Shown: piece after piece, positions 13,113-24,150 of the stretch
How the letters are laid out: each line of letters starts with the position of its first letter
Position numbering within the stretch: position 1 is the first letter of the stretch
Origin: Setaria digitata
Taxonomy: Eukaryota > Nematoda > Chromadorea > Rhabditida > Setariidae
DNA length: 27,884 nucleotides
Reading direction: 5' to 3'
Assembly (NCBI GenBank): GCA_003640385.1
Contig: RCAB01000672.1
Span: forward strand, 1-27,884
Translations under genes and position numbers: made by a program
Notes under the pieces: model-generated
What the model was told of the DNA's origin: nothing
Databases searched by the model: none
The model's input: the letters and a program-made list of their open reading frames with translations, nothing else

Positions 13113-14564
13113 AGTTTAGAGCACTGTTAACAGGTTATATTGAAGGGTATATTTTTTTTTGCTTTCCTTTTTTTTTGCGAGAAAAAAAATTGCAACTAAT
13201 CTGAACGGACATTAAGGTAATCTGAAAGTAATAGGAAAATTGAACAGAATTTTCGAATTCAAATAATTGCTTTTCAAGCTTCCATTCTTTTTTCTCTCTC
13301 TTTTTTTTAATCTTTCTGTCACACAAAATGTTTGAAGTCATAAATTAAATAACATTGGCTTAAAAAACATTATCGTTGTCAAATGATGAGCAAAATGTTT
13401 TTGCAGTTTTATCCCATTATACACAATTAAAATATATTTTTTTTCTTGTATCAAAAATCTTATATTAATTAAGACTAAACAATTAGACTAAACTAACAGA
13501 CTAATCCTTCTTGATTTTTCATCATTTTCTTCCTACACCTACAATTATTAGCGCTACTGAAAAGCAAAGCGTTATCAGCAGTACGATAAAAAAAAAAAAA
13601 AAAATGACATCATATTCATCAATTATTTTAACTGCAGTAATTGACCAAATTATGAGTAACTGAAAAGAAAAAAGGAGAAATCTCTGTTACTCAACCGTAG
13701 GACATTTTGAAATTATTTATGAACTGTTATAAAATTGAAATTTGTTTTAACAGTACAAAAAATTTCCCTTCTTTTAAAAATGATGAAATTTTTATGATAA
13801 AAAATGGTAATTTGAAAATCGTTGAAGCGAGTGACTGAAGGAAGCAAATGCAAGTGGCATTTTAGATAAAACTAAGCTTGAAATTTAAAAATAGCGGAAA
13901 AAAGCCAAGCAGAACTTTCAGTTTCTCATTTTGCTAAGCCAATTTATTTTTTCTTTTTTTTTTCTTCTTTTTTTTCATCATTTCGATAGATAATGGAGTA
14001 ACGGTAATAGAAAATGCAAGAAAAAAATTGAATTAAAAATCGGAACAAATATACTTCGCTGATAATATTATTTTTATCATTTGTCATCTTTTTTTCAGTT
14101 TGCTAAGGCTTTAATTATGAGATTTAAGATTGCAAATTATTGAAGCCTAAGGCTTATAAAGTATTATATGCAAAACAGAATGAAATCTCTAGAGAGGAAC
14201 AAAATAAGCCGAAAAAATAATGAATGAAGCAAAGAAAATAAACGAAATTAAACCAAATAAGAGGGAGACAAAAAAAAAAATATGTTGTAAAACAAAAAAA
14301 TTTAAGAAGATTGTCGCTAATATTACTGCATAAATAATTCTGCAAATTAGTAATTGATAATTTGCAGTGGATATGAGCCAAAGCTGTTGATATGTAATAA
14401 CACTTGATTAATTATTACTAATAATATGTATGAATATGCTGATGATGAATATTTGTCAATAATTTATTAATTTTTCGTAATTGTATGCTTTTCTTACTGC
14501 TGTACTCTTATTTTCTGCTATTATTCTTGCTTTTTTCATTATTTGAATTATTAATTATTGTTGT

Positions 14565-14770
14565 GATTGCTGTTTTCATTATTATTATAATTATTGTTAT
14601 AGTTATTATTATCATTAATTTGTTATTTATTATTATTTTTGTTTATTACCATCTATCAATATTGATTATTTATTATTATTATTTTTACTATCATTTTTAT
14701 CATTATTCTTATCATCTTATTGCTATTTTTATTATTATTGCCATCGCTACTACTGTTATTTTATGATTAT
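14565..14770. repeat. Imperfect (ATT)n tract
   Basis: About 200 bp of degenerate ATT/TTA trinucleotide repeat with interspersed GTT, ATC and GCT variants. It yields a long spurious plus-strand frame consisting almost wholly of I, V, F, L and Y, which I do not regard as a gene. Confidence 0.85.
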
Positions 14771-15154
14771 TGTATTGTTTTATTATTTTATACGTAAATA
14801 CCTTTTTCATGTCACAGTTAATGAACTTAGCAAACATTATGCGTATTTTTATTTCTGAATTTAATTGAATCCTTTGAACTGAAACGAAATTTAACCTGTT
14901 AGTAAAGTAATTTTCTCTTCTTCATCTGAACTGTTCATAGCGTTCCTCGCTGATCGAAATAATACAATTTCTCTTATCATTTAAGATGTAAAATAAAAGA
15001 ATAAGGAAAAAAAAGCAACGAATTTTAATTTAAGGATGATATCGATCTAACGTTTAGTTAGCATATATTATGTTTGCTGGAAATGACAGCATAGAAACGA
15101 ATCGCATTTCGTTTCAGTTACTATAAAAAATGTATCATAATTTAATTTTGGTGG

Positions 15155-15330
15155 AATACTATATATATATATATAGTATTTTATACATATGTATATATAC
15201 AATATATATACATATACACATTTTTTAATACATATAGTATTTTTAATATACATATATATATATATGTATATTAAAAATTTTTTATATAAAATCATTAAAT
15301 ATATATATATATATATATATGTATATTAAA
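15155..15330. repeat. (TA)n palindrome cluster
   Basis: Three (TA)n blocks lie within 180 bp. Positions 15155-15180 form a perfect 26-nt palindrome flanked by aatact/agtatt. Positions 15239-15278 form a perfect 40-nt palindrome with arms ending in attttta/taaaaat. A third (TA)n block at about 15299-15320 ends in the same gtatattaaa word that closes the second. The DNA could extrude cruciforms, and its RNA would fold into A-U hairpins. Confidence 0.85.
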
Positions 15331-16089
15331 TCATTTATGTGTAGCACATTCAGAAATATAATTAATACCTTAATTTTTCTAAATTATTTGGTCATAAAAA
15401 ATGAATTAAATTTTTTTTTTTTTTTTTTGGGCCACAATGTACAAGCAGAGTGAAGGAGCTATGAGGAAATATCAATGTATTTATGCATAATGTACGAAAT
15501 ATTGTGATTCGAAATTTAATTTTTCATTAGATCACAAATTGTTTCCAGCAAGAATCAGCCAAATGTATTTATCAGAGACTATCGTTTTGGCTTTATCATT
15601 TTCGAAAGAATAACGTAAATTTTTACAAAATTTTTTCACAGTTTTCATCTGATGCTATTTTTCATCTTTTTGATGCGAACAGTTAATGATTATAATAGTA
15701 TTATTAATGAATTTCTTTTGAATTTCTTTTTTTGAAAATCATTTTAAGCACTGTGATTAATTGATCGCTTCACGTGAATTGTGCTAATCGTGGTATTAAT
15801 TAACTGATTTAACTTCACTGAAGCAGTAATGTTAGGACATGGTGAGTTGAAACCAATTAAAATTTCTATTATTTCCTTTTCTTTTTTTTTGTCAAACTTA
15901 CAGAAACAGTAAAAAATTAAATATACTAAACTGAAACAGTAACTAGCTCAAATATAGAAAATTAATTGTAAAAAAACTCGTCGAACAAAAAGAGAAATGG
16001 GCGGCAAGAATTTTTTTGGATAGAAAAAATGCCAAATTTAATTTAGTACCACAGGGTTTAACACTAGCCGTAACTTGAAATGAACAAAA

Positions 16090-16368
16090 TTAATCTCTTT
16101 TATGGCCAATTGGTTGGCAACTTTTTTCACTTAAGCTAATGAAGTGATACTTCCTTGCTTCCTTTCCCAAATGCAGAATAGCTTGCAGAAATTTAGTTTT
16201 CAATGCATTTTGTGAAATAATCTTGATGAATGAATAAGCAGTATCTGATTTTGTTTCAATTGATTGCACAAGAAAGACAGAAACGAATTGTGAAATTAGC
16301 CATCTGAAACCAAAAACTTCAAGTTTTGAATAGTTTGGCTTCAAGCAAACGTTACAGAATCTGGCCAA
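16090..16368 (-). other. Doubtful ORF in a less A+T-rich patch
   Basis: The minus strand is open for 92 codons with a fairly protein-like composition, for example segments KLEVFGFRWLISQF, TAYSFIKIISQNALKTKF and LHLGKEARKYHFISLSEK. The surrounding 16030-16470 is visibly richer in G+C than its flanks. No domain is recognised, and no exon partner with matching phase was found. A decayed gene, a transposon remnant or a lone exon are all possible. Chance is not excluded. Confidence 0.2.
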
Positions 16369-16498
16369 TAACAGCCAGTAATGATGTGCCGTTTAATAGG
16401 CTTCGTTCGTGCATGATATGGTAGGCGTGAAGTTTGGTAGGACAAGATTTCACCATTCCGAAAACTGGTGATGAAATTTATTCTGCTGGAACAATAGT

Positions 16499-16565
16499 AT
16501 AAGTAAACAAGTGAGCAAGTAAGTAAATAAATAGATAAGCAAATAAACAAATAACGCAAATGAAC
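16499..16565. repeat. Imperfect AAGT/AAAT tetranucleotide tract
   Basis: About 65 bp of degenerate four-base repeats with words such as aagtaaac, aagtgagc, aagtaagt and aaataaat. On the minus strand it produces a spurious frame rich in Y, L and C. Confidence 0.65.
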
Positions 16566-17888
16566 AAAATAAGGATAAATTAATAAAGAAAATATTAAAG
16601 AGGAAAAATATATCGAATAAAGGGTGAAAAATGAGCGAAGCAGACAGAAAAAGAAAAAAAAAAAGAAAATGTGAAATAATATTTATATGAAGCGGAGATC
16701 TTTTTCTTCATAAAAAAAAAAATAAAATAAAATTTGCGAAAAAAAAAACTCAAAACCTAAATTGACTGAGGAGTAATTCATTTCTTATTTTAATTGTTAT
16801 TCTTCAATTACCTTCAATTCTAATTGCGTGCCATCTGAAATTGAACATGTTTTCTTTTTTATTTTGTAGCAAAAAATTATTTTTTTTTTTTTTTAATCAA
16901 TCAATCTACCGGATATATGAAAGGAAAACATTTAAATCCATTGGAAAATAAAATAAACTGCCAAAGTACACTTTAAAATATTTGAGTGATTACAGAAGAA
17001 ACTATTACCAACATTTATACGACCCTTAAAACAAAAAAAAGATCACTTCTTTTCCATTCAATCTGTGCATTTCCTGCTAGCTATTTTGGAAATAGTTATC
17101 TGCAATAATCGCCCATGGAGATAGTTATCTTCAATAAGCTAAGTGTGTGGCATATACCCTGGCTATATGTAAATTATATCCAAGTCAGTTTGAATAAGCT
17201 GTGATGGATTCAAACAATCCATAAAGAGGTATCTTGATTAAAGGCCAAAATAATTCCAAAGAATGATCAAACAGTGAAAATCTCGTCTTTCAATTCAGAG
17301 AGAACAGAATGAAACTAATTGATCTATTGGTGATGTTAGAAAATTATTGCAGCAATAAGTTCTATTCAGTGCGAAAGGTAGTATTCCAAGTATAAATTTC
17401 TTTTTTCCTAAAACTCTTAGATCGGATAAAGAGAAAAACATTTGATCCAAATTTTAAAGTAATAAAAAAATGGAAGACTTTTTGTAAAATACATTATGAG
17501 AGTAATACATCATTTTATCATAGTCCTTTATTTTCAAATTACTGTCTTTTTGGTCCTTTTTTCCTTTTGTCTTTCCTTTATTATTAGATAATAAAACACT
17601 GTCAACATATAAGACTTATTATTCTCATATGTACAGCACTTCAAAGAATGTACTAACTATAAATAGATCAATTACAGGAAAATTACAGTTTGAAATATAC
17701 AGTTAAATTGATAAAAAGCAGTCTTGCGAGGATTCAATTCATAAGAAGTTCATAAGAATTCTGCAAAATTACTCATTTCTTTCACGCGAAATAAAACCAA
17801 TCGAAGACATTAAAATTCCTCGAAAACATAAAAACCCTTATGCTGCTACATTGCAATAGAGCAATTTTGGTGACAGCTTGTCATATCC

Positions 17889-17894
17889 TTTATT
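17889..17894 (-). terminator. Putative poly(A) signal of the gene ending at 18035
   Basis: The plus strand reads tttatt here, giving AATAAA on the minus strand about 140 nt downstream of the stop codon. It is plausible by spacing, but the hexamer is frequent in this DNA. Confidence 0.4.
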
Positions 17895-18034
17895 TTTTTG
17901 AATTTCCGATATAAGAAATGGTTAGGAAATTTTTGAAATGTGAGATATTGAACATACAGAATCTGGATTTTTATATACAATGCAGCAAATATTAAGAAAA
18001 CCAAAATGAAGCGAAAAAAGGACAAAAATAGAAA

Positions 18035-21000
18035 TTAATTAAAACTAGCAGCAGTACCATCACTATCAATATCACTTAAAAATTGTGCACATTCCTCACT
18101 ACTTAATGTTGAGATCAAATCAACTGCCTGTTCTGCAAGACGTCGATTAGCAGCTTGCCGTAGTCGGAGCATATATTGCCGTATTTGATCCGGTGTACTA
18201 CGACTAAAATATGTTTCTAATTTTTCAATCGCAATATTTCGATCCAGCGAATTCGGCAGAGTTTGTGATGTAACCGTACTTGTTAGTAAACCTGCAAAAT
18301 AATATTATTAAAGTTATTAGTGAAGTTAGTCGAGTTTCTACAAGAAAAAAGCAATGTTAAGTCGAGTTTAAAAATAAGGATTAAACATATTTTGGAACCG
18401 AAATGCCTGAGAAGAAAATATGGAAACTGAATATTTTTCGAAATATATAAAACCAAAAATTGAACTGCCACATAGTCTGCAACCATGTTGTTTTAAGTTT
18501 CAGAAAGCTTAAATAGGCATGAAAAACAATGGTAAGTATTAAAAGGAAAAAATCTCAATGGCAAGAAGCTGTAAAACAAGAATAGTGTAAAGTGCACAAT
18601 ATCATTATCTATCGTGACATTTAAAATCTGGTTTTACATACTCTGAATTATACAGCTCTCTATTATATGATTAATATAATAAGCAGATATTTGGGATATT
18701 TATTAAAAAAAAAAATTGAAAGGGGTTTACAGGAGCTCACCTGATTCCGAATTAGAACTACTTGGAAAATGTAGTTCTTCGGTGCTGATAATCGTCGTGC
18801 TGACACCACTTGGACTTCCCATTGCAGTAGGTGTCCCCGTTGGCGTTTCTGGTTCCATTTTTGCCTCCAAGTTCTGTTTCTCGTTATGATGAAAATCTGT
18901 TGGTGCTGAATTCAAAAAAACCTGTTTCAAATAATCTGTATAACTGCTTGATTCATCCGGTGATTCAAATTCCTGAAGTGAAAAAAGAATTAAATAGAAT
19001 AGCTTGAGAACATTTAATAGTTCTTAATGTAAAGTGGCGGTTTATATAATGACTTAAGTGGTAATATATTGAAAAAAAAAAAACAGAAAAATATTTAACA
19101 ATAAATATAAATCGAAAATATTTAAAAGAGAAAATAAATATAAAAAATACAAAGGAAGTTGTGACACACAATGAGTTAGGAATAACTTAGATCAGTTGTT
19201 GACAACATTAATGGAAAGGAGACAAACATAACTATAAATAAAAATAAAATTTACACTCTTTGGTACTTTTATTCGTTCCTTATCAGTCGAGGTTTTAGAA
19301 ATTTCTAATAAACGTTTCAATTTATTTGGAGCTGCTGGACCAGCTGCTTGTTGATCTGAAAGAAAATTAAGCCATAATTTATGTAAAGAATATCTTAAGA
19401 TTTGAGCAGGGTAGACTTTTAAGCAAGAAATTTTGAATAAGTGAGCGAAATTAAAATTGATTCAAAGCAACCTTCTCCTATTATTCCTCTTCTTAATTTA
19501 TTTAAACATATCCCGTTCGTTATAATTAATATTCCACTAATGCAAACTAAGATGCGAACTGGTTACTTCCAAAATCACTGCTACGAGTAATTATAAATTA
19601 CCTTAAGAGGGAAGTGAAAGTAAATTCGATAACGGAAATTGGAAAAAAAAATCCTCAGCTCAATTTATATCGAAAAGTTAGATGATTCCTATAACTTATC
19701 CAAGATGCTCATGATGCTGATTTAATAGCGCGCAGTTTAATATTTCGACGCATTCATGGTGGCGTAAATTAAGATACTGTCCCACATGATTTCATTAACA
19801 GTCACATTCTTTCATATAAATACTACCGAAATAAAAAAAAATCCCTTTCCAAAAGAAGATTCTTATATGTGTTTAATAAATCACCTGTACATAAAATTTT
19901 TTGAAAAGCTGAAATATAAAAAAAAAAAAAAAAAAAAAAAGAAAGAAAAACGAATCGAGCAAAACTTACCTGTTTTTTCAGTTTTTGACGAAACAACACC
20001 CTTCTTACGTCGTAAAAACCATTCTACACTTGGCATACTACCCTTCCATTGACGCTCACTACGCACGTCACTAATCAACTTAGCAAGTCGAATGCACTGA
20101 TCCTCACGATGAACACATTCACTACAACATAATCAAACTACAGCAGTGTACTAGACCAGAAAAAAATCCTTTATTTAAACAAATATAATTTTACCCTTAA
20201 GGATCAACTTCATTGTCAAACATTAAATTGTTATTTAACATGAAATAAAAGAAAAAAAAAAAAATTCTTTAAATAGCAATAATGCATCACTGATCCTTGC
20301 ATATGCTTAAAAAAATTCTACCCCTCCCCCCTGAATTTTGAATGTAAAGAACGAATTCTGCCCAAAATGATGAAAAATAAAAGGAAGCTTGATGTAACCA
20401 GTCGTTTGCCATTAGTTGATATTTTCATTATATATAAAAAAAAAAATTGTATAAATAAATCAATCATGGGAAAAATTGAACGTGCTAACAAGAAGCATCA
20501 TCTCTCAAGTTCATTTAACTCGCTTTGAAGAGGTGAAATGATATTATATATAACGAACCGAAAAATTTCTGACAAACGTTGTGCTTCATTGCGATATATA
20601 AAATTAGCTCGAGCAATTCGTTGCCGATGCCGAGCAGCTTCTGATAAACGTTTGACCAAATCGATAACGATTCTTTGATCAGTTCGAAGTTCATTGGGAA
20701 TTAAGGATATAAAATCAAGCTGTGTAATATGTTCAGGTATTGATTCCGTTATATGTAACGAATTAACAGCTTTCCGACGATACATATCATTCAATTTTCC
20801 ACGTGAATTATACACTTCACCAAATACTTTGCTCATTGCAGCTGAAAATATGAACTTCCATAACTGAAATAGAAAATATAACCGAAATTTGTAGGGGATT
20901 TCGTCAATGTGTAAAAATAAGATCATATCCCAAACTCTAACCAACAGATTCCATATCCATATTAACAATGTTTTTGAAAGTTATTTTTCTAGACGTGAAG

Positions 21001-22015
21001 ATAAACGTCCCACGCATAATCTTCAATAATCCTAGCAGTTGTGCTAATTTCTTGATGCTACTCCACAAATTTATGCAAATTTCTAACAACGGGTAAGAAG
21101 TGATAAAGCTCCATTTAAAAATTACTGTACAAAGTGATCAATTAAAGAAATTTGACAAACTTTTTGATTCACAAGTTGAAATGTTTCGTCGTTTCCTCTT
21201 CCCTCCCCCCCCCCCCCCTCCCCAACACCCTCTCTTCCCCCCAATTTTTTCCCCGTATTGAACCTATCTCAAATGTGATTAAAATAACAAAATATATGCA
21301 TACACACCTAACAGCTAAAGCTTCCTAATTAATACATAAAATGTACGAAATAAAGTATAAAAACGGAAAACTAACGACTAATACGACGTTGTCGTACCAC
21401 TGCTACTCTTTGGGATGATGCCTTCGATTTCAACAAAATATCTAAAATTTCAACAACATTTAAAATATATTTTAATACATGTTATATATATATATGTATT
21501 AAAATATATTTTAAATATATATGCATATAGAAAGTGCAACAAGATTTCTTTTGTCATTGAAACTTTCCACGATTTTTTTTTTAAATGATCGAAAACTGAA
21601 ACAAAGAAACAGTACAGAAGATACGATGATCGTTTAGAAAAAGGCCACACTTAATATTTGTTATCACAGTGAACAGATTAGTGCTGACCAGCAAATGCGC
21701 AAGTTAGTCATACAGATAGCACTATAATCTGAGGAAAACAAAAAAAAAAGCGCTCCAATATCACTAGTAAATATTAATTGCAGTAAAAATTTTTTATACC
21801 AAATGATCAAGAAAATCACAAATCAATTATATCCATAATGATACAATAATCAAAACGAAAAAGAAAAAGATTTAATTAAAAATAAGAGGAAGATTTTCAC
21901 TCACATGAGCAAATACTTTAACTTTGGGAAACTTAAGGAAAAAATTTTCATAATTTGACAAAACGAAAAAGAAATATAAAAATTAACCTGCAACATTTTC
22001 AGTTTCCTTATCCAT
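18035..22015 (-). CDS. Unrecognised helical protein, 6 exons, 350 aa
   Basis: The exons are 22015-21988, 20841-20559, 20121-19970, 19355-19255, 18972-18741 and 18291-18035. All have GT-AG junctions, and phases match throughout to a TAA stop. The protein begins MDKETENVAAAMSKVFGEV. Residues from about 50 to 130 are charged and helix-prone, rich in R, E, L and I, and suit a coiled coil or helical bundle. A Trp-containing basic patch follows (QWKGSMPSVEWFLRRKKG, 128-145). Residues from about 150 to 265 are Ser/Thr/Pro/Glu-rich and probably disordered. The last 70 residues are again helical, with DQIRQYMLRLRQAANRRLAEQ. There is no signal peptide or membrane segment, so a cytosolic or nuclear adaptor-like role is possible. 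I do not recognise the family and assign no function. Exon joining is strong evidence for a real gene; the start is supported by an acceptor-like site just upstream. Confidence 0.85.
21195..21254 (-). repeat. C-rich tract, G-quadruplex-prone on the transcribed RNA
   Basis: The plus strand carries runs of C at 21201-21203, 21205-21218 (14 C), 21220-21223, 21228-21230, 21237-21242 and 21251-21254. Because the host gene is on the minus strand, its intron 1 RNA would carry the complementary G runs with loops of 1-8 nt, matching the usual G3+ four-run quadruplex pattern. The tract is strikingly out of character with the A+T-rich surroundings. Confidence 0.8.
21458..21516. repeat. Perfect 23-bp inverted repeat, 13-nt loop
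   Basis: The left arm 21458-21480 and right arm 21494-21516 are exact reverse complements, separated by a TA-rich loop at 21481-21493. All arm bases are A or T except one G/C pair close to the loop. The repeat sits inside intron 1 of the minus-strand gene. It may be a relic of a small inverted-repeat element or simply an intronic hairpin. Confidence 0.9.
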
Positions 22016-22034
22016 ACCTGCCAAATCTGGACTG
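22016..22034 (-). promoter_or_regulatory. Candidate trans-splice acceptor before the unrecognised gene
   Basis: On the minus strand the sequence attaactaacag ends with AG at 22033-22032, which would give a leader of 16 nt before the ATG at 22015. A second AG lies only 2 nt before the ATG, after ttggc. Very short leaders are typical of spliced-leader mRNAs in nematodes. No direct evidence separates the two sites. Confidence 0.35.
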
Positions 22035-22189
22035 TTAGTTAATAAAAATAATCCTTCTCTTTGGGTCATTAACAGTTTCGCACTGTAATACTGTTTTTAG
22101 CTTGATAAAAACTTCCGATGGCGCAATCCCGCGATCGTTAAACCGGTTAAACAGACAAATTTTGACGTTTATAATTTACTCTTGCCCAT

Positions 22190-22275
22190 ATATATATATA
22201 ATGTGGAAGATTGGGTGATGATGATGATGATGATAAAAATAATGATAACAATAATAGTGACAATGATAATAACAT
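22190..22275. repeat. (TA)n followed by (GAT)n microsatellite
   Basis: A short (TA)n run at 22190-22201 is followed by tandem GAT/ATG trinucleotides that decay into GATAAT and AACAAT variants up to about 22275. Confidence 0.8.
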
Positions 22276-22735
22276 GCCCTCTCGAAGATACTGGGATAAA
22301 TTCTACTACATCAATTAGTTTATCCTTGCAAAAAGATTATGGATTTGATCGCATATTAAAATTCTTAATATTCAAGAAGTAGTAGCAAAAAGTAATGGTA
22401 ACTTTCGAGTCATAAGTTAACATGCCGCGAAATCTTGCATTCTCCTACCTACTTGAATGTTATCACTGATTAATTAAGACTCAACCATATATCTGCATAT
22501 CACATCAACATCATGTCATGTAAAAGTTTATCATTTATTTAACCAAAATGTTTGTTAATTTTTTTTTTTTTTTAAACAATTTTTCGTACTGGTTGATACG
22601 AAAAAACAATTACTTAAATTAAACAATTACTCAATCTGAATTGATCGATCTCATCAATTATACTACGGAATTTTTTTTTTCTTATAAGCAATAAATGGAA
22701 CTCAAAGAAAATTTGAAATTCACTAATACCATCAA

Positions 22736-23170
22736 TAGCAGCACCACCTAGTGGTAATAGTATGATTAATAAAAGCAGCAATGGAATAGTTTCTAGGAAT
22801 GATAATAGTTACTGATAGTAATGAAGTAACAGCAGAGTTAACAGTGTGATAACAGTTAGCTAAAGTGATAATGGTGATAGCGATAATAGAATAATTGGTA
22901 ATAGTGATAGCAGTGGCAGTAGTAGTAATTGATGATGGTAGCAGTGGTAATGTAGCAGCATTGGCAGCAGTTGTGGTGGTAATGGTATGTATCAGTTGCT
23001 GTGACTGACAGCAATGCTAGCCGCTGAAGTGCTGATAATGGCAACAGTGATAGTGATAATGGTGGTAGCAGCGGTAGTAATGGTACCAATGCTTGTAGCA
23101 CAGCAGCAGTTCAACAGTTTTATCAGAAGTTAACATCGGTAGAGGTGGAGGAATAGCAGTAGCAGTAGTA
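22736..23170. repeat. Degenerate trinucleotide-type tract (GTA/GCA/GGT)
   Basis: About 430 bp consists of diverged three-base words such as gtagta, gcagca, ggtggt and aatgat. The minus-strand reading is a string of Y, H and C. The pattern suggests an old trinucleotide microsatellite that expanded and mutated. Its G+C content is well above the window's norm. Confidence 0.7.
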
Positions 23171-23357
23171 TCCGATGTTTTGTTGTGGTGCGGTTCCATC
23201 CATTCATCCAGCCATCCGTCTGCGAGGTGCCTTCTCTGCTCGTCCTACCACCGTCAGCACCATCCTACCCTACCGGTTCTCTATCAACCTCAGCTACCAT
23301 TACATGGCCACCTCCTCTCTGTCCCCTCTATCTTCAGGGTACCAATCGATGTGTACA

Positions 23358-23610
23358 CACTCCTACGTATGTGTGTGTCTGTCTGTCTTCATAAGTTCCT
23401 ATCCACCCGGTAGTTCACGGTGCACACTATCACGTCGATGCACTACCGTTGACACCAATACATGCACGTCTGTCTGTCTGTCTGTCCGTCTGTCTGTGTG
23501 TGTGTATTTCTGTGGTGGTAGCTTCAGGATGTTTGTTGATACTATCGTTGCACCGTCGGAGTGTGTATGTATGCATATATGTGCGTGTATGTATGTGTGT
23601 GTATGTTGGT
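23358..23610. repeat. (TG)n / (TGTC)n / (TATG)n microsatellites
   Basis: Alternating blocks include TGTG at about 23370, tandem TGTC at 23469-23498 followed by (TG)n, and TATG/TGTG words at 23563-23608. Alternating purine-pyrimidine TG runs can adopt Z-DNA. The blocks sit in the shared upstream region of two divergent genes. Confidence 0.85.
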
Positions 23611-24150
23611 ACACATCCTGTCGGTTTGGATATTACGAAGGTGCGCCGAATGAGTACCGCTACTATTAAATGAGTTTGAAGATATGCACGATGCAATGGA
23701 ATGAGGAAGGAAACGCTTAAATGCCACGTAAAAGGTCACGGTATACGATAACATCAACGAAGGGCGGTTGAAATTAGACGTGAATATTTAAATCGGAATA
23801 AATTAACAGACCAAAGTGGCTAGTTCATTATTAGTTTTCATGCTTACTAATTAATAGTTAATTTATCAATTTATTAATCGTAAATAGTGCCTTTTATGGT
23901 GAGAAAAGAAATTAGCTCACTAATATTCTGATGAAAGGAATGAAACACCAAATAATGAAAATAAAAGTATTTTATTTTTACATTTGGAAGAGCAAAAAAA
24001 ACAACAGAACAAAAGCATAAAATGCAAATTTTAAGACTGAAGAGAAATTATATCGCTTTTTTTTTTTTCTTTTTTTGCAAATATGATCATCAGAATTATC
24101 ATAAAGTAAAAATAGGATCTTTTAAATTATTTAGAAAATGATAAATTAAT

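Larger units (their letters stand above)
5956..17888. other. Gene desert of about 12 kb
   Basis: No set of open frames joined by plausible splice sites could be built on either strand. The content is A+T-rich single-copy-looking DNA with frequent homopolymer A/T tracts, microsatellites and (TA)n palindromes. Two short open frames (9396-9584 plus, 16090-16368 minus) are listed separately as doubtful. The tract lies upstream of the GPCR gene and downstream of the gene ending at 18035, so it may hold receptor regulatory DNA. That is inference only. Confidence 0.55.
20842..21987 (-). other. Intron 1 of the unrecognised gene, with structured elements
   Basis: At 1146 nt this is the longest intron in the window. 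It contains a C/T-rich tract at 21195-21254 (G-rich in the transcript) and a perfect 23-bp inverted repeat at 21458-21516. A short open patch at about 21370-21430, containing a VVRQRRISR-like reading on the minus strand, has no convincing splice acceptor and was not accepted as an exon. Confidence 0.7.

Noticed and set aside
14485..14766. 93 aa frame resembling a hydrophobic membrane peptide
   Set aside because: It is wholly an (ATT)n repeat translation (I, V, F, Y, L), not a gene.
15068..15295. 75 aa minus-strand frame rich in Y, I and K
   Set aside because: It is produced by the (TA)n palindrome cluster.
17085..17145. Two similar copies of an a(a/g)atagttatct..caataa word, considered as an RNA element
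   Set aside because: The copies are short and imperfect, with no tRNA-like or stable hairpin arrangement. Probably a chance or minor local duplication.
20498..20558. Extension of exon 2 of the unrecognised gene to an in-frame stop
   Set aside because: A GT donor at 20558 joins in phase to the exon starting at 20121 and continues a similar helical sequence through four more exons, so the extension is intron sequence.
21370..21430. Possible alternative exon in intron 1 of the minus-strand gene
   Set aside because: The arginine-rich reading is short, ends in a stop, and has no convincing acceptor before it.
23017..23757. Many overlapping frames on both strands
   Set aside because: They are created by trinucleotide, TG and TGTC repeats in a less A+T-rich block. 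Their translations are runs of Y/H/C, T/H or V/C/S with no domain, and they contradict one another.
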